Shown here: positions 25,271 to 35,202 of the stretch, one piece after another
Layout of the letters: each line of letters begins with the position of its first letter
Position numbering within the stretch: the first letter of the stretch is position 1
From: Adhaeribacter arboris
Lineage (GTDB): Bacteria > Bacteroidota > Bacteroidia > Cytophagales > Hymenobacteraceae
DNA length: 64,000 nucleotides
Reading direction: 5' to 3'
NCBI RefSeq assembly: GCF_003023845.1
Contig: NZ_PYFT01000001.1
Location: 5,518,001-5,582,000, forward strand
Program-made: the position numbers and the translations under genes
Notes under the pieces: generated by a model
Told to the model about the DNA's origin: nothing
Databases searched by the model: none
What the model saw: the letters and a program-made list of their open reading frames with translations, nothing else

Positions 25271-25481
25271 GATATGTTGAACTTTACTTAAGGATAGTAT
25301 TGCTTTAATAGCAATTAATCGAATCTACTATAAAGGCATGATCTAAATCCTTCAGATTCATTAAGTTACAGTATCCTAATATTACTAATAATAACCTATC
25401 TACTCAAGAAATTAGCTAGTAAATTCGATCAGACAATTAACTATTTAAAAAAGTTATAATGTCGTTTAGGGTAATCACAAA

Positions 25482-25501
25482 AATACTGAAAATTCAGTAT
25501 T
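25482..25501. repeat. Short palindrome
   Basis: AATACTGAA-AA-TTCAGTATT, a perfect 9-bp inverted repeat. A third AATACTGA occurs about 30 bp downstream. It could be an operator, but no adjacent gene start makes its role clear. Confidence 0.35.
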
Positions 25502-25555
25502 GCGGATCTATTAGGAAATCTTTAAAATACTGATCTATCAATTAATATGTAGTAG

Positions 25556-25888
25556 TTAGCATTTAACGATTTTTATAAATATAATAGTCTAACTAATACC
25601 TGGTCATCCATTGCTAACTTTGTCGATGCAAGATCATATACTTCTTCCTTTAGTATTAATCAATTAGGGTATGTAGTAGGTGGGGCAGCAGTAACTAGGT
25701 GGGATACTAACGATTGTTACCAATATGACCCACTCACCAATAAATGGAAGAACTTATCTCCTATAGGGTATCGGCCGATAGAAAGGGGCTTTGCCTTTGT
25801 CAATAATGGAAGAGCTTATAGTAGTTCAGGTACTTCCAGCGCCTCGAATCATGAGCTCTATGAAGTTTACGGTAATAACATCAAATAA
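25556..25888 (+). pseudogene. Kelch-repeat protein fragment
   Basis: The frame is open for 110 codons without a start codon. It contains about two kelch units: NDFYKYNSLTNTWSSIANF, GYVVGGAAV, CYQYDPLTNKWKNLSPI, and AFVNNGRAY. The YD..TN.W spacing and the GG doublet are classical. The 5' part, with signal peptide and earlier blades, is missing, so it is a relic of a surface beta-propeller gene brought in with the element. Confidence 0.6.
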
Positions 25889-26107
25889 CAGAATCAATAA
25901 AACATTTAGGTGAACAAAACGGAGAAGCCCGTAAGAGCCGGCAAAATCATCATGGGGCATCGGGTAAAAAGTGAATTGACACGGCTTACTAAGTAAAATT
26001 TTTTCCGGAAGGTAAAATTATTGGGGTAGAGAGGATTGAAGCAGCAAATCTCCATCCGGTTAATCCTAATGAATTAGCTTATTAGCGCCTAATTGCTTTA
26101 AAAATAT

Positions 26108-26137
26108 AAAAGGCCACTCAGCTGTTAGTGGCCTTTT
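26108..26137. terminator. Bidirectional intrinsic terminator at the end of the tail module
   Basis: AAAAGGCCACT / AGTGGCCTTTT, an 11-bp perfect stem with an 8-nt loop and A/T runs on both sides. It lies 26 bp beyond the stop at 26163 and ends the leftward late transcript. The DNA just left of it (25889-26100) holds only a broken frame ending PVNPNELAY. Confidence 0.8.
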
Positions 26138-26162
26138 ATTATGTGTCTAGCATGTTATTGCT

Positions 26163-26588
26163 TTATTTGAATTTACTCCTAATAAAGGACCAGATAGATT
26201 GAGTTTTTAGCCTGATATTTTCTGAGGCTAGTTTTTCAATCTTCGCTTCATTATTTTTTGTCTCCACTTCGTGCATTGCTTTTGCCTGTCTCAAAGCTTC
26301 TCCAAATTCCAAGTTTAATTTATAGAGAACGATCGCGGAAGCACTAATAGTTTTATAACCCTCCGAGGCTTGTGTTAAAGCATCCTTGGCATCCAAGAGA
26401 GCCCGGGCATTGGAGATAATGGCATCTTGTATTATCCCGGGTAAATCAAAATTTTTGATACATTGAACAGCCGTCTCGTTCATTACATCAGACATTTGAC
26501 TAATAGTATGTAGGTTTGTATTTATGACAAACTGGGCCTTCTGCTGCATGGCAGTAAGCCGATCTAAACTTATTTTTTGTGATTCCAT
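26163..26588 (-). CDS. Hypothetical helical protein of the tail module
   Basis: A 141-residue, nearly all-helical protein (AKAMHEVETKNNEAKIEKL coiled coil at the C-terminal side, SIWSFIRSKFK at the end). It lies 23 bp downstream of the tape-measure gene and before a strong terminator, the last gene of the leftward late run. A tail-associated role is inferred from position only. Confidence 0.55.
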   Translation of the reverse strand: MESQKISLDRLTAMQQKAQFVINTNLHTISQMSDVMNETAVQCIKNFDLPGIIQDAIISNARALLDAKDALTQASEGYKTISASAIVLYKLNLEFGEALRQAKAMHEVETKNNEAKIEKLASENIRLKTQSIWSFIRSKFK

Positions 26589-26611
26589 TCTTGTTTTTAG
26601 TTTAATTGGTT

Positions 26612-29600
26612 TTATCCCCGCCCTGGCCTGCCTGTATAGCCATTAGACCGTAATTGATCCTGCTCAGTTATGCCGGTGCCGGCTTTTATTTTGCTATCCA
26701 TTGATTTTAAATAATCCGCTATTACTGGCATTAAAACCGGTAAAACTTTTGAATACTCAGCATTCAGGCGGGTGTTCTCATCAATTCGTCCCAGTTTCTC
26801 ATCCATCCTGTTAAAAATAGCCGAATTAAACTGGCTAATTTCTGCTGACTGTTTGATGGCCTGCGCGATTTCCGGCGAATTAAGGTTTGCACTCTGTCTC
26901 TCTAAACTTTGTTTTATAGTTTCTATAAACTCCGGCGAATTCAGGCCATAACTCTGATCACCCGACTTAAGAGAGTTTACATACTGCTGTAAAATATCAT
27001 TACCCTTAATAGTTTCGAAAGTCAGATTACTAAAGTCTTTACTGAAATCTAATTTGTTACCAATACCATCCACTAAACCTTTAGACCAATCATAGAAATC
27101 ACCGGATTTTCCTTGTACCTCGGAAGGGATTAAACCAGTGCCATCTGCTTTAGGTAGTTCCGGATTGCCGGCCAATATAGCCACCAGCCCTCGTACATCT
27201 TTTAAGACTTCCAATTGCTCTATCTGGACAATTCTTTCAGCTCCCCATTGCGATGCTAAAAGGGTACCTGTTTCCTCCGTGAGCTCCCGGCGAATGGCGC
27301 CTTTCAAGGTATTGGCATCGTTAGCCTTATTAGCCGCAAAGTCCACCCCGGCAATTTGCTGTAGATCATCAAATTGCTTTTGAGCATTCTCAATTATTTC
27401 ATTATAGGTTTTTTGCAACTCCGCTATTTCCTCTTTATCCAAGCCACCCTCACTTTCCGAAGCCTTCGCCAAATCATCATAGAATTTTTTAAGAGGAACC
27501 TCTAAGGCGGTCATTTTGAGCGATTGGATAATAGCATTCTCCATGAGTTCCTGGAAATTTTTGGCAAAAGCTTCTGGGCCGGACATATCCTTGAAAGCGT
27601 TAGCCATGGTATCTACGATGGAACTATAGGTAGTACCCGTAACCACTTCTTGTACTTTTGCCCGGTAAGATTCTAGTTGACCTTCTAAGCCTTCATATTG
27701 CTCAATAAGGGCTTTTAATTCGTCAATATTCCCTTTTAACCGCCCTGATTCCATTTGTTTATACAGGTCGTTAATAGCGGCCCGGTTAGCCTCAATTACT
27801 TTATCAATGGTATCCAGCTGGCTTTCCAGTTGCTCTACGCCTGGGTTAACTACTACCGGATTACCATTAATATCCCGGCCGGAATTAGTTCCTCTATCCG
27901 GTCTACCCTGATCACCCCCGATGGTATCATTGAGCTTTTTAAGAGCGGCTTCGTACTCCACTACTCCGCGTTCGGCGTTAATAAATAAATCTACTCCGTT
28001 GATTTTATCAATGGTTTTGAGAATATCATCTTTAATTAACCCGATTTGATTCCGATAAGCCGTAATTTTATCTACCCCCAAGGCTTTGTCAATAATCTTT
28101 GCCTGCTGCTCTAAAGCCCGGTTCATGCCTTCAATAGCGGCCTGGGTTTTCTCCATACTCTGTCTTTGGCGTTCCTGGTAAGCTGCTTGTCGCTCCTGGG
28201 ATTTATCCATTAGTTCCATAAACCCGGTCATAATACCAGCAGCGCCGGCAATTAAAGCAGCTGGATCCATGGTAGAAGCACCTTTGAATATTTGGGCGGC
28301 GGAATCAACTAAATTAGCTACCGTATTTACAGCTTGCGCAGCTTTTTTATCAAACAGGCCGATTAGATCCACGGATGCTTTCAGATTACTAGAGAGTTTG
28401 CTAGCTTCATTGCCTAAGAAAGCCACCTTTTGATCACCCGTCATTTGGTTAAACTCAGCCCAGGTATCTTTCATTTCCTGCAACTGCTGAATGTTCTTAG
28501 CCTGTTCTTTGGTGTAAGCCCTTATTTGGGCAACCGAAAGTTTTTCTTTGTTATTGATGTCATTTTGTTTGGCCAAGAGCTTATCTATCTCTTGATTCCG
28601 CTTTATCAGACTTTGTTCATAAGCTTTATCGGGCCGGGTTTTAATCTGAATCTCCAAATCAGCTAACTTTTCTTGCAACTCGGCTTTGAGTTCCGGCGCC
28701 ATGTTCTTAACCAGTTCTAAACTATTTTTTATAGCGGCTATTTCTGCTTTTAACTGAATTTTGCTATACTGAATAATATCCTCGCTTAACTTTTTATAAA
28801 TCTTCGTGCGCTGGAAATATTCATCATTGGTAGCATCAATTTTAGCTTCACTATCTTTTTTAAGAAGTTCTACTTCCCGGTCAACATTGCCACCTGGATT
28901 AGCATCCCGCAGGGCTTGTACTTTGCGGCCAAATTCTTCTTTTATTTTCAGAACTTTCTGCTCATAAGAGATAGTCTCGTTGTAGGCATCCACAAAATCC
29001 TGCTCCCGAAGTTTAGCTTGATTTTGCCAGTTTTCTTTAGCCAGGTTGGTATACAAATCCAAACGGGCTTTTATGTCGGCATCCATCGGACCAGAAGTAT
29101 CAATCTTGGCAATCTGCTCCTGAATAAATTGTCCAAAATTCTCGTAACCCTTCAGTTCATTGGCGAAACGCTTATCTGCCTCTTCTTTACTAGTTTGAGT
29201 TTTAAACGCTTCATACTCGGCAAAGGAAGCTTTTAACTTTTCGGCATCAATGCCGAGCTTTTCTGTATTCTGCCGGTAGGTTAAATCATCAATAATCTTA
29301 TTTCTCAACTCTTCCAGGCCTTCAGTTTTAATTTTTAAAACATTTTTCGGGTCTCGGTTGAATTGCGCAATATCAGTAGCGATGTTTTTAAACTCATCTC
29401 TTACCTTTTGGATTTCAGCCTCCGGTGTTTCCATAGTCTTGCTGGCATACTTGCTCTTTATACCATCCAACTTCTGCATCATATCCTCATAGCGCTTCAG
29501 ATAATCATTGGTAACACCAGATTTGTTTTTATCCGGATCGTAGACTTTCAGTAAGTTTTTAACTTGTTCCAGTTTTTGCTGTAATCGAGCAATATCTTTA

Positions 29601-32600
29601 TTATTAGGCGCTAATCCTTCTATTTTGATTTGCATCGCATCCCGGATTTTTTCCAGGTCATCTTTGCTAGTAACCAGTTCCAGCAGTCTTTTGAAGTTTT
29701 TGTCTACTTCAACTAATAAGGAATCAAATTCGGGAACATCCGGAGTGGCTGCTTTTAAACTATCCTCTAAGAGTTTCCCGCTATCAGCAGCCAACAAAGC
29801 CCTTTGTTGCGCCTCGGTTTGACGCAATTCTCGGTACCGGTTTTGAATCGCCTTTTTCTCCTCCCCAGTTGCTTTGCGGTAAACCTCGCCCACAATAGGA
29901 CTACCCCCAAAAGCATCACCCGCACCGGCTGAAACATTAGGTAACTTGATCTCCCCTGTTTTGGCTAGCTCATCCATCTGTTTTTTCAATGGGCCAAGGG
30001 TAGTAGTTAATTCTTCCAACCGGTCTTTTGTTTTCTTAATCCGCTCTGCGTTCAGCGCCTGCAAAACCAGAACCTGTTGTTTGACAAAATCCCGGCCTTT
30101 ATCGGTGTTAGCGGACAAGGCGTTGCCGTAATTATCGAAAGCCGTAATCGCACCTGGAGTAGTATCACTGATACGTTTGAGGGCATCTTTTAACTCCTGC
30201 TGCTCCTGTTTATTGAGTTTCGTAACCCCGCCATTTGCTTTAGCTTTAGCCGAAAGTTCATCGTAACGATTGAGCAGAGGAACAAACTCTTTTTGCAGTT
30301 TGGTAACTTCTTGTCCAGTATCGAAGAAAGCTTTATTGGCCTCGTTTAAACCATCGTAGTTAAATACTTTAATAATACCCTGGCCAATCTTCTCTTTTAA
30401 ATTCTGATAGAAAGCCCCTATTCGGGCCATACGATCTGCCGAAGTATCTACCACTTGGCCCAATTCCTGTAACTTTCGTTCCGTTATGTTGGCAACAGCT
30501 ACCTGAAAATCGCCGGTTTTCTTAATTTCTTTTTGCAGTTCTACTTGAGAGATTTGCAGATTATCCAATATCCGGATAGACTTACGGCCTAATCCATCCA
30601 CAAAAGAGTTAGTAAGGTAGGTTACGTCTTGTCCGGTCTGGCGAGAGATTTTACCGGCGAGTTCTAAACCTTTAGCGAGTAGTTCCGGGCCTATTTGAAA
30701 GTTTTTACCCCGGATAGCGGCGGCCATTAAATCTATGTCAGAAGTAGCGCCTCGGGTAGCTTCCCGTAATCGTTGCAAGGTATTATCATCACCAATCCTT
30801 TTAAAAGCTGTCCGGATACCTTCCCCTTTGGCGGCTAATTCTACGGATTCAGAAACTAGCCGCTTCATAAAGCCAATTACCTCCTGAATAGTATTGGCAA
30901 TACCTAGACCGGCCACTAATTGACCTAATCCACCTTTTATGCCACCTAAAAAGCCTCCTACTTTATTAGAACTTTTCTCAATGGCATTGCCTACTTCATC
31001 AAAACCGACCTTACCTATATTTTGCATGCGTTTTAAACGCGCTTCGGCTTCCTGTAATTTAGCGTTGTACTTGGTTATAAGTTCGGTACTCGGAGCAGTG
31101 GCAATCCCGCGTTTATAGATTTGAATAACTTTCTCCAATTTCCCCATCAGCGAAAGTTGCTCTTTTACCGGTCTTCCTAATGCATCAAACCCTTCCTTCC
31201 CCACATTCTTGATCGCTTGCATCTCGGTTTTAACCCGGGAGACTTCACCGGCGTACTTTTTAATAACAACCGGATCCCACGACTTTTCAATGATAGCCTC
31301 GTAAGATTGCAGCTCGATTTTAAGTTGCTGCATGGTCTTGTTCAAACGCTGGCCACTTTGCTCACTTTTGCTAAAACCATCCATGGTGCTGGTGCTTTCC
31401 AAAACGGCTTTTACCTGGGTGATACTTTTCTCGATTTCGGCAATATCTTTTTGAAAACTACCCCCTACTTCCGGGTCCAGCTTGGCGCTTTGCGGTAAGT
31501 TTTGGTACACCGCTTTGAGTTTATTTAAACTTTTGGTTTCTTCTTCAATGATATCCTTGCCTGCTTTTTGAAAATCAGCATTTTGTCTTAAGGCATTACT
31601 CCCCTTCACCAAGGCAGAAACCAATCCATTCTCTTCCGCTTCCAGTTTGGCCAGAGCCTGAGCGTAGGCAGTAGCATCAATGGCACCTGCTTTAAAATCC
31701 GTTTCTATTTTTAATTTAGCTACCTCTATGTTGGAAAGGTCTCGTTCGATAGCAAGTAGGTCTCGGTACTCGTTTTTAACCTTGGCAATGCCCGTAGCAT
31801 TCACGTTATTACCAATCTTACCCACTTTGGCAATCAGTTCATCTACCTCCCTGGAGGTTTGCTCAATATCTTTCGCAATGGCCAGTCCCGGACCAGTACC
31901 TTTCTCCGCATCGTTTAACTGAGCATAAGTTAGGCGCAAACTTTCCAATTTAGCTTGCTTGTCCTGTAAATCACCAAAGTTTAACTCCGGAGTCGTGGTT
32001 AGGGCTTTATTGATAGCTAAAATCTTTTCTTCCACCCGGTCCATATCAGCTACTAGCTGATCCCCCTTACCCGCGGCCATATCCGCATCCGACAATTTTT
32101 CCAGTTGCGTTTCTAACTCCCGAAACCTTTGCTTTTCTTTTTCCAGGTCTCCCAGCGTAAAAACCGGCATGCTGCTAACCGTACTTTTCAGTTCGTTTGC
32201 ATGGGTCGTTACTTGTTCAAACACGCGGTTGAGAACTCCCAGCTCCGCAGTTGCTGCCTGTAAATCGGCCTGCAACTTTCCGCCAACTTCGGGTAAGGCT
32301 TTATCCGAATCGGAGAATTTATCATAAGCCTCGTTTAAAGCAATAATTTTCATCCGTCGTTCTTCCGCCGCTGCCGCCGCGGCTTGCTGGATAGTAGCAT
32401 TATTTTTTAAGGCAACAGATTCTTTTTCCAGAGCGCTTTCAATTTCCCGTTCCGCAAGATTGAGCTTCTCTAGTTCCTCCCGGTATTGGGTAATGTATTT
32501 GGCGTCATCGCCGAAGTTGTTTTTTAACTCAACTTTTTCGAGCTTTATTTTCGATAGCCTTTCGGTTTGATCTGCTAGCAGCTTGGTTTGGTTAGTGCGT

Positions 32601-33244
32601 TGCTCTAAGATTTTAGTCTCCGCATCTTGCCCTTTTGAAACAGAGGTTTCTAACCGCTTAATGTCTGCCTGAGCCGTTTGAGCGGCCGGGGAGCCAGGGG
32701 AAGATTTTGCCAGTTCGGCATACATGATCCGAAGCCTTTCCAGCTGTTTCTCTTCCGCCTTTAGCTTGGATTGATTCTGGCTGTACTGCGCCTCTATGCT
32801 TTTTAGACTAGCCTTAGTCGCTTCGAGTTGGCTTTTTAATAATTGTTCCTGATCCGTAAGCTTAGCGAGCTCCTGCCGGTAATTAGCCGCGTTGGTTTGA
32901 TTAACCTTGAAATTATCAGCGAGAGAAATTTTGTCTAGTTTAATCTTACCTAATTGTTGCTCTAAATCCTGAAAGGTTTTAATGGATTGTTGGGCCTCCT
33001 GGTTGATCCCGGAAAAAGCTCCTTTGCTATTTTTACCTACGTTGCGATACGACTCTACTACCGCATTTAATGCTTTTTCATTATCTTGAATGTGACTAAT
33101 TACCTTATCAAATTCTTTGCTGACACCGGTACCCATAACAACGGCACCGTTCAGCATCTTTTTCAGATCCTCCGCATACCGGTCTAGGTTGATGCCGGAC
33201 TCAAAGTATAATCCTCCGTCTTCCCCCGTTATATTCACTCCCAT
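26612..33244 (-). CDS. Phage tail tape-measure protein
   Basis: A 2210-residue protein, the scaffold that sets tail length in long-tailed phages. Seen: very long coiled-coil stretches rich in Lys, Glu, Gln and Leu over about 1-760 and 1000-2000. Gly-rich hydrophobic segments interrupt them (GGFLGGIKGGLGQLVAGLGI near 790; ALIAGAAGIMTGFMELM near 1660), followed by a phage-type C-terminal region. No lytic domain was seen. Its length implies a long siphovirus or myovirus tail. It follows the putative tail chaperone by 4 bp. A second copy of its last ~175 residues survives at 35553-36087, showing past duplication or recombination. Confidence 0.88.
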   Translation of the reverse strand: MGVNITGEDGGLYFESGINLDRYAEDLKKMLNGAVVMGTGVSKEFDKVISHIQDNEKALNAVVESYRNVGKNSKGAFSGINQEAQQSIKTFQDLEQQLGKIKLDKISLADNFKVNQTNAANYRQELAKLTDQEQLLKSQLEATKASLKSIEAQYSQNQSKLKAEEKQLERLRIMYAELAKSSPGSPAAQTAQADIKRLETSVSKGQDAETKILEQRTNQTKLLADQTERLSKIKLEKVELKNNFGDDAKYITQYREELEKLNLAEREIESALEKESVALKNNATIQQAAAAAAEERRMKIIALNEAYDKFSDSDKALPEVGGKLQADLQAATAELGVLNRVFEQVTTHANELKSTVSSMPVFTLGDLEKEKQRFRELETQLEKLSDADMAAGKGDQLVADMDRVEEKILAINKALTTTPELNFGDLQDKQAKLESLRLTYAQLNDAEKGTGPGLAIAKDIEQTSREVDELIAKVGKIGNNVNATGIAKVKNEYRDLLAIERDLSNIEVAKLKIETDFKAGAIDATAYAQALAKLEAEENGLVSALVKGSNALRQNADFQKAGKDIIEEETKSLNKLKAVYQNLPQSAKLDPEVGGSFQKDIAEIEKSITQVKAVLESTSTMDGFSKSEQSGQRLNKTMQQLKIELQSYEAIIEKSWDPVVIKKYAGEVSRVKTEMQAIKNVGKEGFDALGRPVKEQLSLMGKLEKVIQIYKRGIATAPSTELITKYNAKLQEAEARLKRMQNIGKVGFDEVGNAIEKSSNKVGGFLGGIKGGLGQLVAGLGIANTIQEVIGFMKRLVSESVELAAKGEGIRTAFKRIGDDNTLQRLREATRGATSDIDLMAAAIRGKNFQIGPELLAKGLELAGKISRQTGQDVTYLTNSFVDGLGRKSIRILDNLQISQVELQKEIKKTGDFQVAVANITERKLQELGQVVDTSADRMARIGAFYQNLKEKIGQGIIKVFNYDGLNEANKAFFDTGQEVTKLQKEFVPLLNRYDELSAKAKANGGVTKLNKQEQQELKDALKRISDTTPGAITAFDNYGNALSANTDKGRDFVKQQVLVLQALNAERIKKTKDRLEELTTTLGPLKKQMDELAKTGEIKLPNVSAGAGDAFGGSPIVGEVYRKATGEEKKAIQNRYRELRQTEAQQRALLAADSGKLLEDSLKAATPDVPEFDSLLVEVDKNFKRLLELVTSKDDLEKIRDAMQIKIEGLAPNNKDIARLQQKLEQVKNLLKVYDPDKNKSGVTNDYLKRYEDMMQKLDGIKSKYASKTMETPEAEIQKVRDEFKNIATDIAQFNRDPKNVLKIKTEGLEELRNKIIDDLTYRQNTEKLGIDAEKLKASFAEYEAFKTQTSKEEADKRFANELKGYENFGQFIQEQIAKIDTSGPMDADIKARLDLYTNLAKENWQNQAKLREQDFVDAYNETISYEQKVLKIKEEFGRKVQALRDANPGGNVDREVELLKKDSEAKIDATNDEYFQRTKIYKKLSEDIIQYSKIQLKAEIAAIKNSLELVKNMAPELKAELQEKLADLEIQIKTRPDKAYEQSLIKRNQEIDKLLAKQNDINNKEKLSVAQIRAYTKEQAKNIQQLQEMKDTWAEFNQMTGDQKVAFLGNEASKLSSNLKASVDLIGLFDKKAAQAVNTVANLVDSAAQIFKGASTMDPAALIAGAAGIMTGFMELMDKSQERQAAYQERQRQSMEKTQAAIEGMNRALEQQAKIIDKALGVDKITAYRNQIGLIKDDILKTIDKINGVDLFINAERGVVEYEAALKKLNDTIGGDQGRPDRGTNSGRDINGNPVVVNPGVEQLESQLDTIDKVIEANRAAINDLYKQMESGRLKGNIDELKALIEQYEGLEGQLESYRAKVQEVVTGTTYSSIVDTMANAFKDMSGPEAFAKNFQELMENAIIQSLKMTALEVPLKKFYDDLAKASESEGGLDKEEIAELQKTYNEIIENAQKQFDDLQQIAGVDFAANKANDANTLKGAIRRELTEETGTLLASQWGAERIVQIEQLEVLKDVRGLVAILAGNPELPKADGTGLIPSEVQGKSGDFYDWSKGLVDGIGNKLDFSKDFSNLTFETIKGNDILQQYVNSLKSGDQSYGLNSPEFIETIKQSLERQSANLNSPEIAQAIKQSAEISQFNSAIFNRMDEKLGRIDENTRLNAEYSKVLPVLMPVIADYLKSMDSKIKAGTGITEQDQLRSNGYTGRPGRG

Positions 33245-33248
33245 GATT

Positions 33249-33767
33249 CTATTCCTCCTTTAAAGTAAGTTGTAGTACTTCGCCGGCAGGTACTTCCTCC
33301 GGAGTGGGTTTAGTGATATTGTCCAGAATACTCGGACCCTTAACCATGACAATCATTTCCAAGAGGGAGGGCAGGTTCCTTTGTTTTAGTACCAAGGGTA
33401 GGATCCGAAGCAGGTCTTGTAAATCAAAATTATCCCGAATAGTTTTTAACAAAGATTTAGAGGGTTCGCGGCCGTTGTTTTGTAACCCCACGGCGACGAT
33501 ATAAATGATTTTATCCAGGTGTTCCCAGGTAGCATGTTCTAAGGCTTTGGTGATATTACCTCCCGTTAACTCTTCGGGCAAGTCCGACATTTTGGCGCAT
33601 ACCCGGCTAACGTTAATTACCAGAAGTGGCCTTAGCACATATTTTTTTTGCAAGCGTCTTAATTTTAATCGCACTAATAGACGTTGCCACAAAGAGGTAG
33701 GAGCTGGGAAATCTACCATTACAGTGAAGGACTCTTCGGGAGATCCTTTAGTTAAATTTTTTTGCAT
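33249..33767 (-). CDS. Putative tail assembly chaperone-type protein
   Basis: A 172-residue protein directly before the tape-measure gene (4-bp gap), the place where long-tailed phages encode tail assembly chaperones. Features: FPAPTSLWQRLLVRLKLRRL, a basic helix, then a helical domain IRDNFDLQDLLRILPLVLK, and an acidic end. No slippery site or fused second frame was identified. The role is inferred from position; a conserved hypothetical of the tail module is the alternative. Confidence 0.5.
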   Translation of the reverse strand: MQKNLTKGSPEESFTVMVDFPAPTSLWQRLLVRLKLRRLQKKYVLRPLLVINVSRVCAKMSDLPEELTGGNITKALEHATWEHLDKIIYIVAVGLQNNGREPSKSLLKTIRDNFDLQDLLRILPLVLKQRNLPSLLEMIVMVKGPSILDNITKPTPEEVPAGEVLQLTLKEE

Positions 33768-34141
33768 TATTGCACTTATTATCAGGTTATTACTTACTTA
33801 AATATAAGAAATTATTCCTAATTATAAGTTTTTTAAAGCAGGTAAATTGTGCCTTTTACTAAAAAAAGTACAAGAAAAATACAAATGGGTAACTGTTGTA
33901 AAATAAAGGTTAGAAGGATTAGTAGAGAAAGCTAAAACTTACTAAATAGAGGAAGAAAGACTATCACTTTAAGGCTAAAAAGAGGTAGCTCTGTAAGAGT
34001 TTTGCTGAAGTTGGCTAGTAGCGGCTTGATTGCTGCTGTAGGTAGTAATGAAAGTATTCTTTGTAATTTGGCCAACACTGACCAGTTTAAAATGAAATGT
34101 AATAACTTCTACCAGCAATCGGTAATGACTGTGGATGAGCA
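33768..34141. other. Intergenic promoter region of the tail module
   Basis: 374 bp, AT-rich, between the leftward tail genes (start 33767) and the rightward small genes (34142). It must hold the late leftward promoter unless transcription enters from 34.6 kb or beyond. No consensus was recognised. Confidence 0.4.
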
Positions 34142-34264
34142 ATGGATAGATTTCACTGGTACGACGTACCTGCCACTATCTTATCAGCAATAGTAGTGTT
34201 TTACTTCCTGCCGCATTTTTTCCGGGAAAGGTGGATTAATAAGTATAAGAAAAGAAGAAAATAA
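34142..34264 (+). CDS. Tiny single-span membrane protein (40 aa)
   Basis: The frame starts MDRFHWYDVPATILSAIVVF and ends RERWINKYKKRRK: aromatic N-terminus, one membrane helix, strongly basic tail. Its stop is 1 bp before the ATG at 34266, so the two genes are coupled. This is the third protein of this design on the element (also 10067 and 18884). Holin-like function is possible but unsupported. Confidence 0.55.
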   Translation: MDRFHWYDVPATILSAIVVFYFLPHFFRERWINKYKKRRK

Positions 34265-34265
34265 T

Positions 34266-34625
34266 ATGACTACTTATAAAATGGAAGATTTAGACCCGGA
34301 AGAAGCACACCTAATGCTGCTGACCGGGTTAACCTTTGCGGAAAACTACCAGCATTTTCAGAAAACTAAGGAAATGACGGAAAGTGCTATTTCTAAAGCT
34401 CTGAGTAAAATTAGCAAAGATGATCCCACGAGAGAAGAACTGGAAAGTTGCGATAGAATCCTACGTCAAATCATCGCCAAACATCAGGAGTTTTTAAAAC
34501 GGAATAACGCTACGATGGATTGGCGGGTATCGGATAAAATTTACCAGGAATATGAAAGCTGGGTACATTTCCAAATAAACTTACTATCTCCTTTACTGGA
34601 TGAAATCAAGGAAAGGTTAAAGTAA
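34266..34625 (+). CDS. Hypothetical helical protein
   Basis: A 119-residue, mainly helical acidic protein (MTTYKMEDLDPEEAHLMLLT at the start, LLDEIKERLK at the end). It is coupled to the tiny membrane protein gene upstream and closed by a terminator at 34638-34661. It is rightward between two leftward blocks, as expected for an inserted moron unit. No family recognised. Confidence 0.6.
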   Translation: MTTYKMEDLDPEEAHLMLLTGLTFAENYQHFQKTKEMTESAISKALSKISKDDPTREELESCDRILRQIIAKHQEFLKRNNATMDWRVSDKIYQEYESWVHFQINLLSPLLDEIKERLK

Positions 34626-34637
34626 CCAGTAATTATA

Positions 34638-34661
34638 AAAGCCACCCAGGAGAGTGGCTTT
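34638..34661. terminator. Bidirectional terminator
   Basis: AAAGCCAC / GTGGCTTT, an 8-bp perfect stem with an 8-nt loop, between convergent genes. Its right arm overlaps the stop codon of the GNAT gene at 34660. Confidence 0.7.
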
Positions 34662-35196
34662 ATAGTAATCTTGCTAAATCGAAAAACATAATTCGTGTTT
34701 CTTGTCCCTCGTCTGATTTAGTTAAAAAGTTAAATTCATTTCTTTGGTAAAAACTTATAACTTTGGGTTTATTATAAGCGTCTACTAATATAAACCTACA
34801 TCCTGTTTTATTATCAAAAGCAAACCACCCTTTTATAAAGTCAAGTATTTGATCACCTATATTTTGCCCTTGGTAATTTACTGAAACCCCAAGCCTGCCA
34901 ATTTTTACCGAAGGGTATTCCTTTCTCCGTTTTGAATTATTAATTCCTCTATTTAGCTTATTCCAAATACTTCTGTCACCTTTATCAATTAGGCTATCAT
35001 TTGAGATACAAAAATACCCTACTAATTCTTTGTTATCAGGATGGATGAATCCATAAGAAACAGCCATTAGACTATTACAAAAATTTATAGCGTCTTCTTT
35101 AAGAAAATCGTTTATGTCTGGATCTCCGCAGTCAAACTCGCTAAAACTATGACCATCATTTAGTCGTTCGAATGACAAGGAGGAAAGGGAAAGCAA
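34660..35196 (-). CDS. GNAT-family acetyltransferase, probable toxin of a TA pair
   Basis: A 178-residue GNAT fold resembling the TacT/AtaT-type toxins that acetylate aminoacyl-tRNA. Seen: the FDCGDPDINDFLKEDA start typical of this subgroup, IGRLGVSVNYQGQNIGDQIL with the acetyl-CoA loop at about 98-117, and a C-terminal YQRNEF with the catalytic-site Tyr. The proposed start is TTG; no upstream ATG is in frame. It lies 6 bp after a 52-residue protein that fits an antitoxin. Toxicity is inferred from family and layout. Confidence 0.75.
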   Translation of the reverse strand: MLSLSSLSFERLNDGHSFSEFDCGDPDINDFLKEDAINFCNSLMAVSYGFIHPDNKELVGYFCISNDSLIDKGDRSIWNKLNRGINNSKRRKEYPSVKIGRLGVSVNYQGQNIGDQILDFIKGWFAFDNKTGCRFILVDAYNKPKVISFYQRNEFNFLTKSDEGQETRIMFFDLARLL

Positions 35197-35202
35197 AAGA
35201 GA

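Noticed and set aside
27138-32000. Several plus-strand open frames of 60-106 codons opposite the tape-measure gene
   Set aside because: They are antisense shadows of a long coiled-coil coding sequence, with compositions (Ser/Leu/Ile-rich, no domains) expected of reverse complements.
26612-33244. Tape-measure gene considered as an SMC-like or surface coiled-coil protein
   Set aside because: No Walker motifs at the ends, and position next to a chaperone-type gene in a terminase-containing element fits a tape measure.
34002-34193. 63-codon plus-strand frame starting at TTG
   Set aside because: Weak start and composition. The overlapping frame 34142-34264 encodes a membrane peptide of a type seen elsewhere and is coupled to the next gene.
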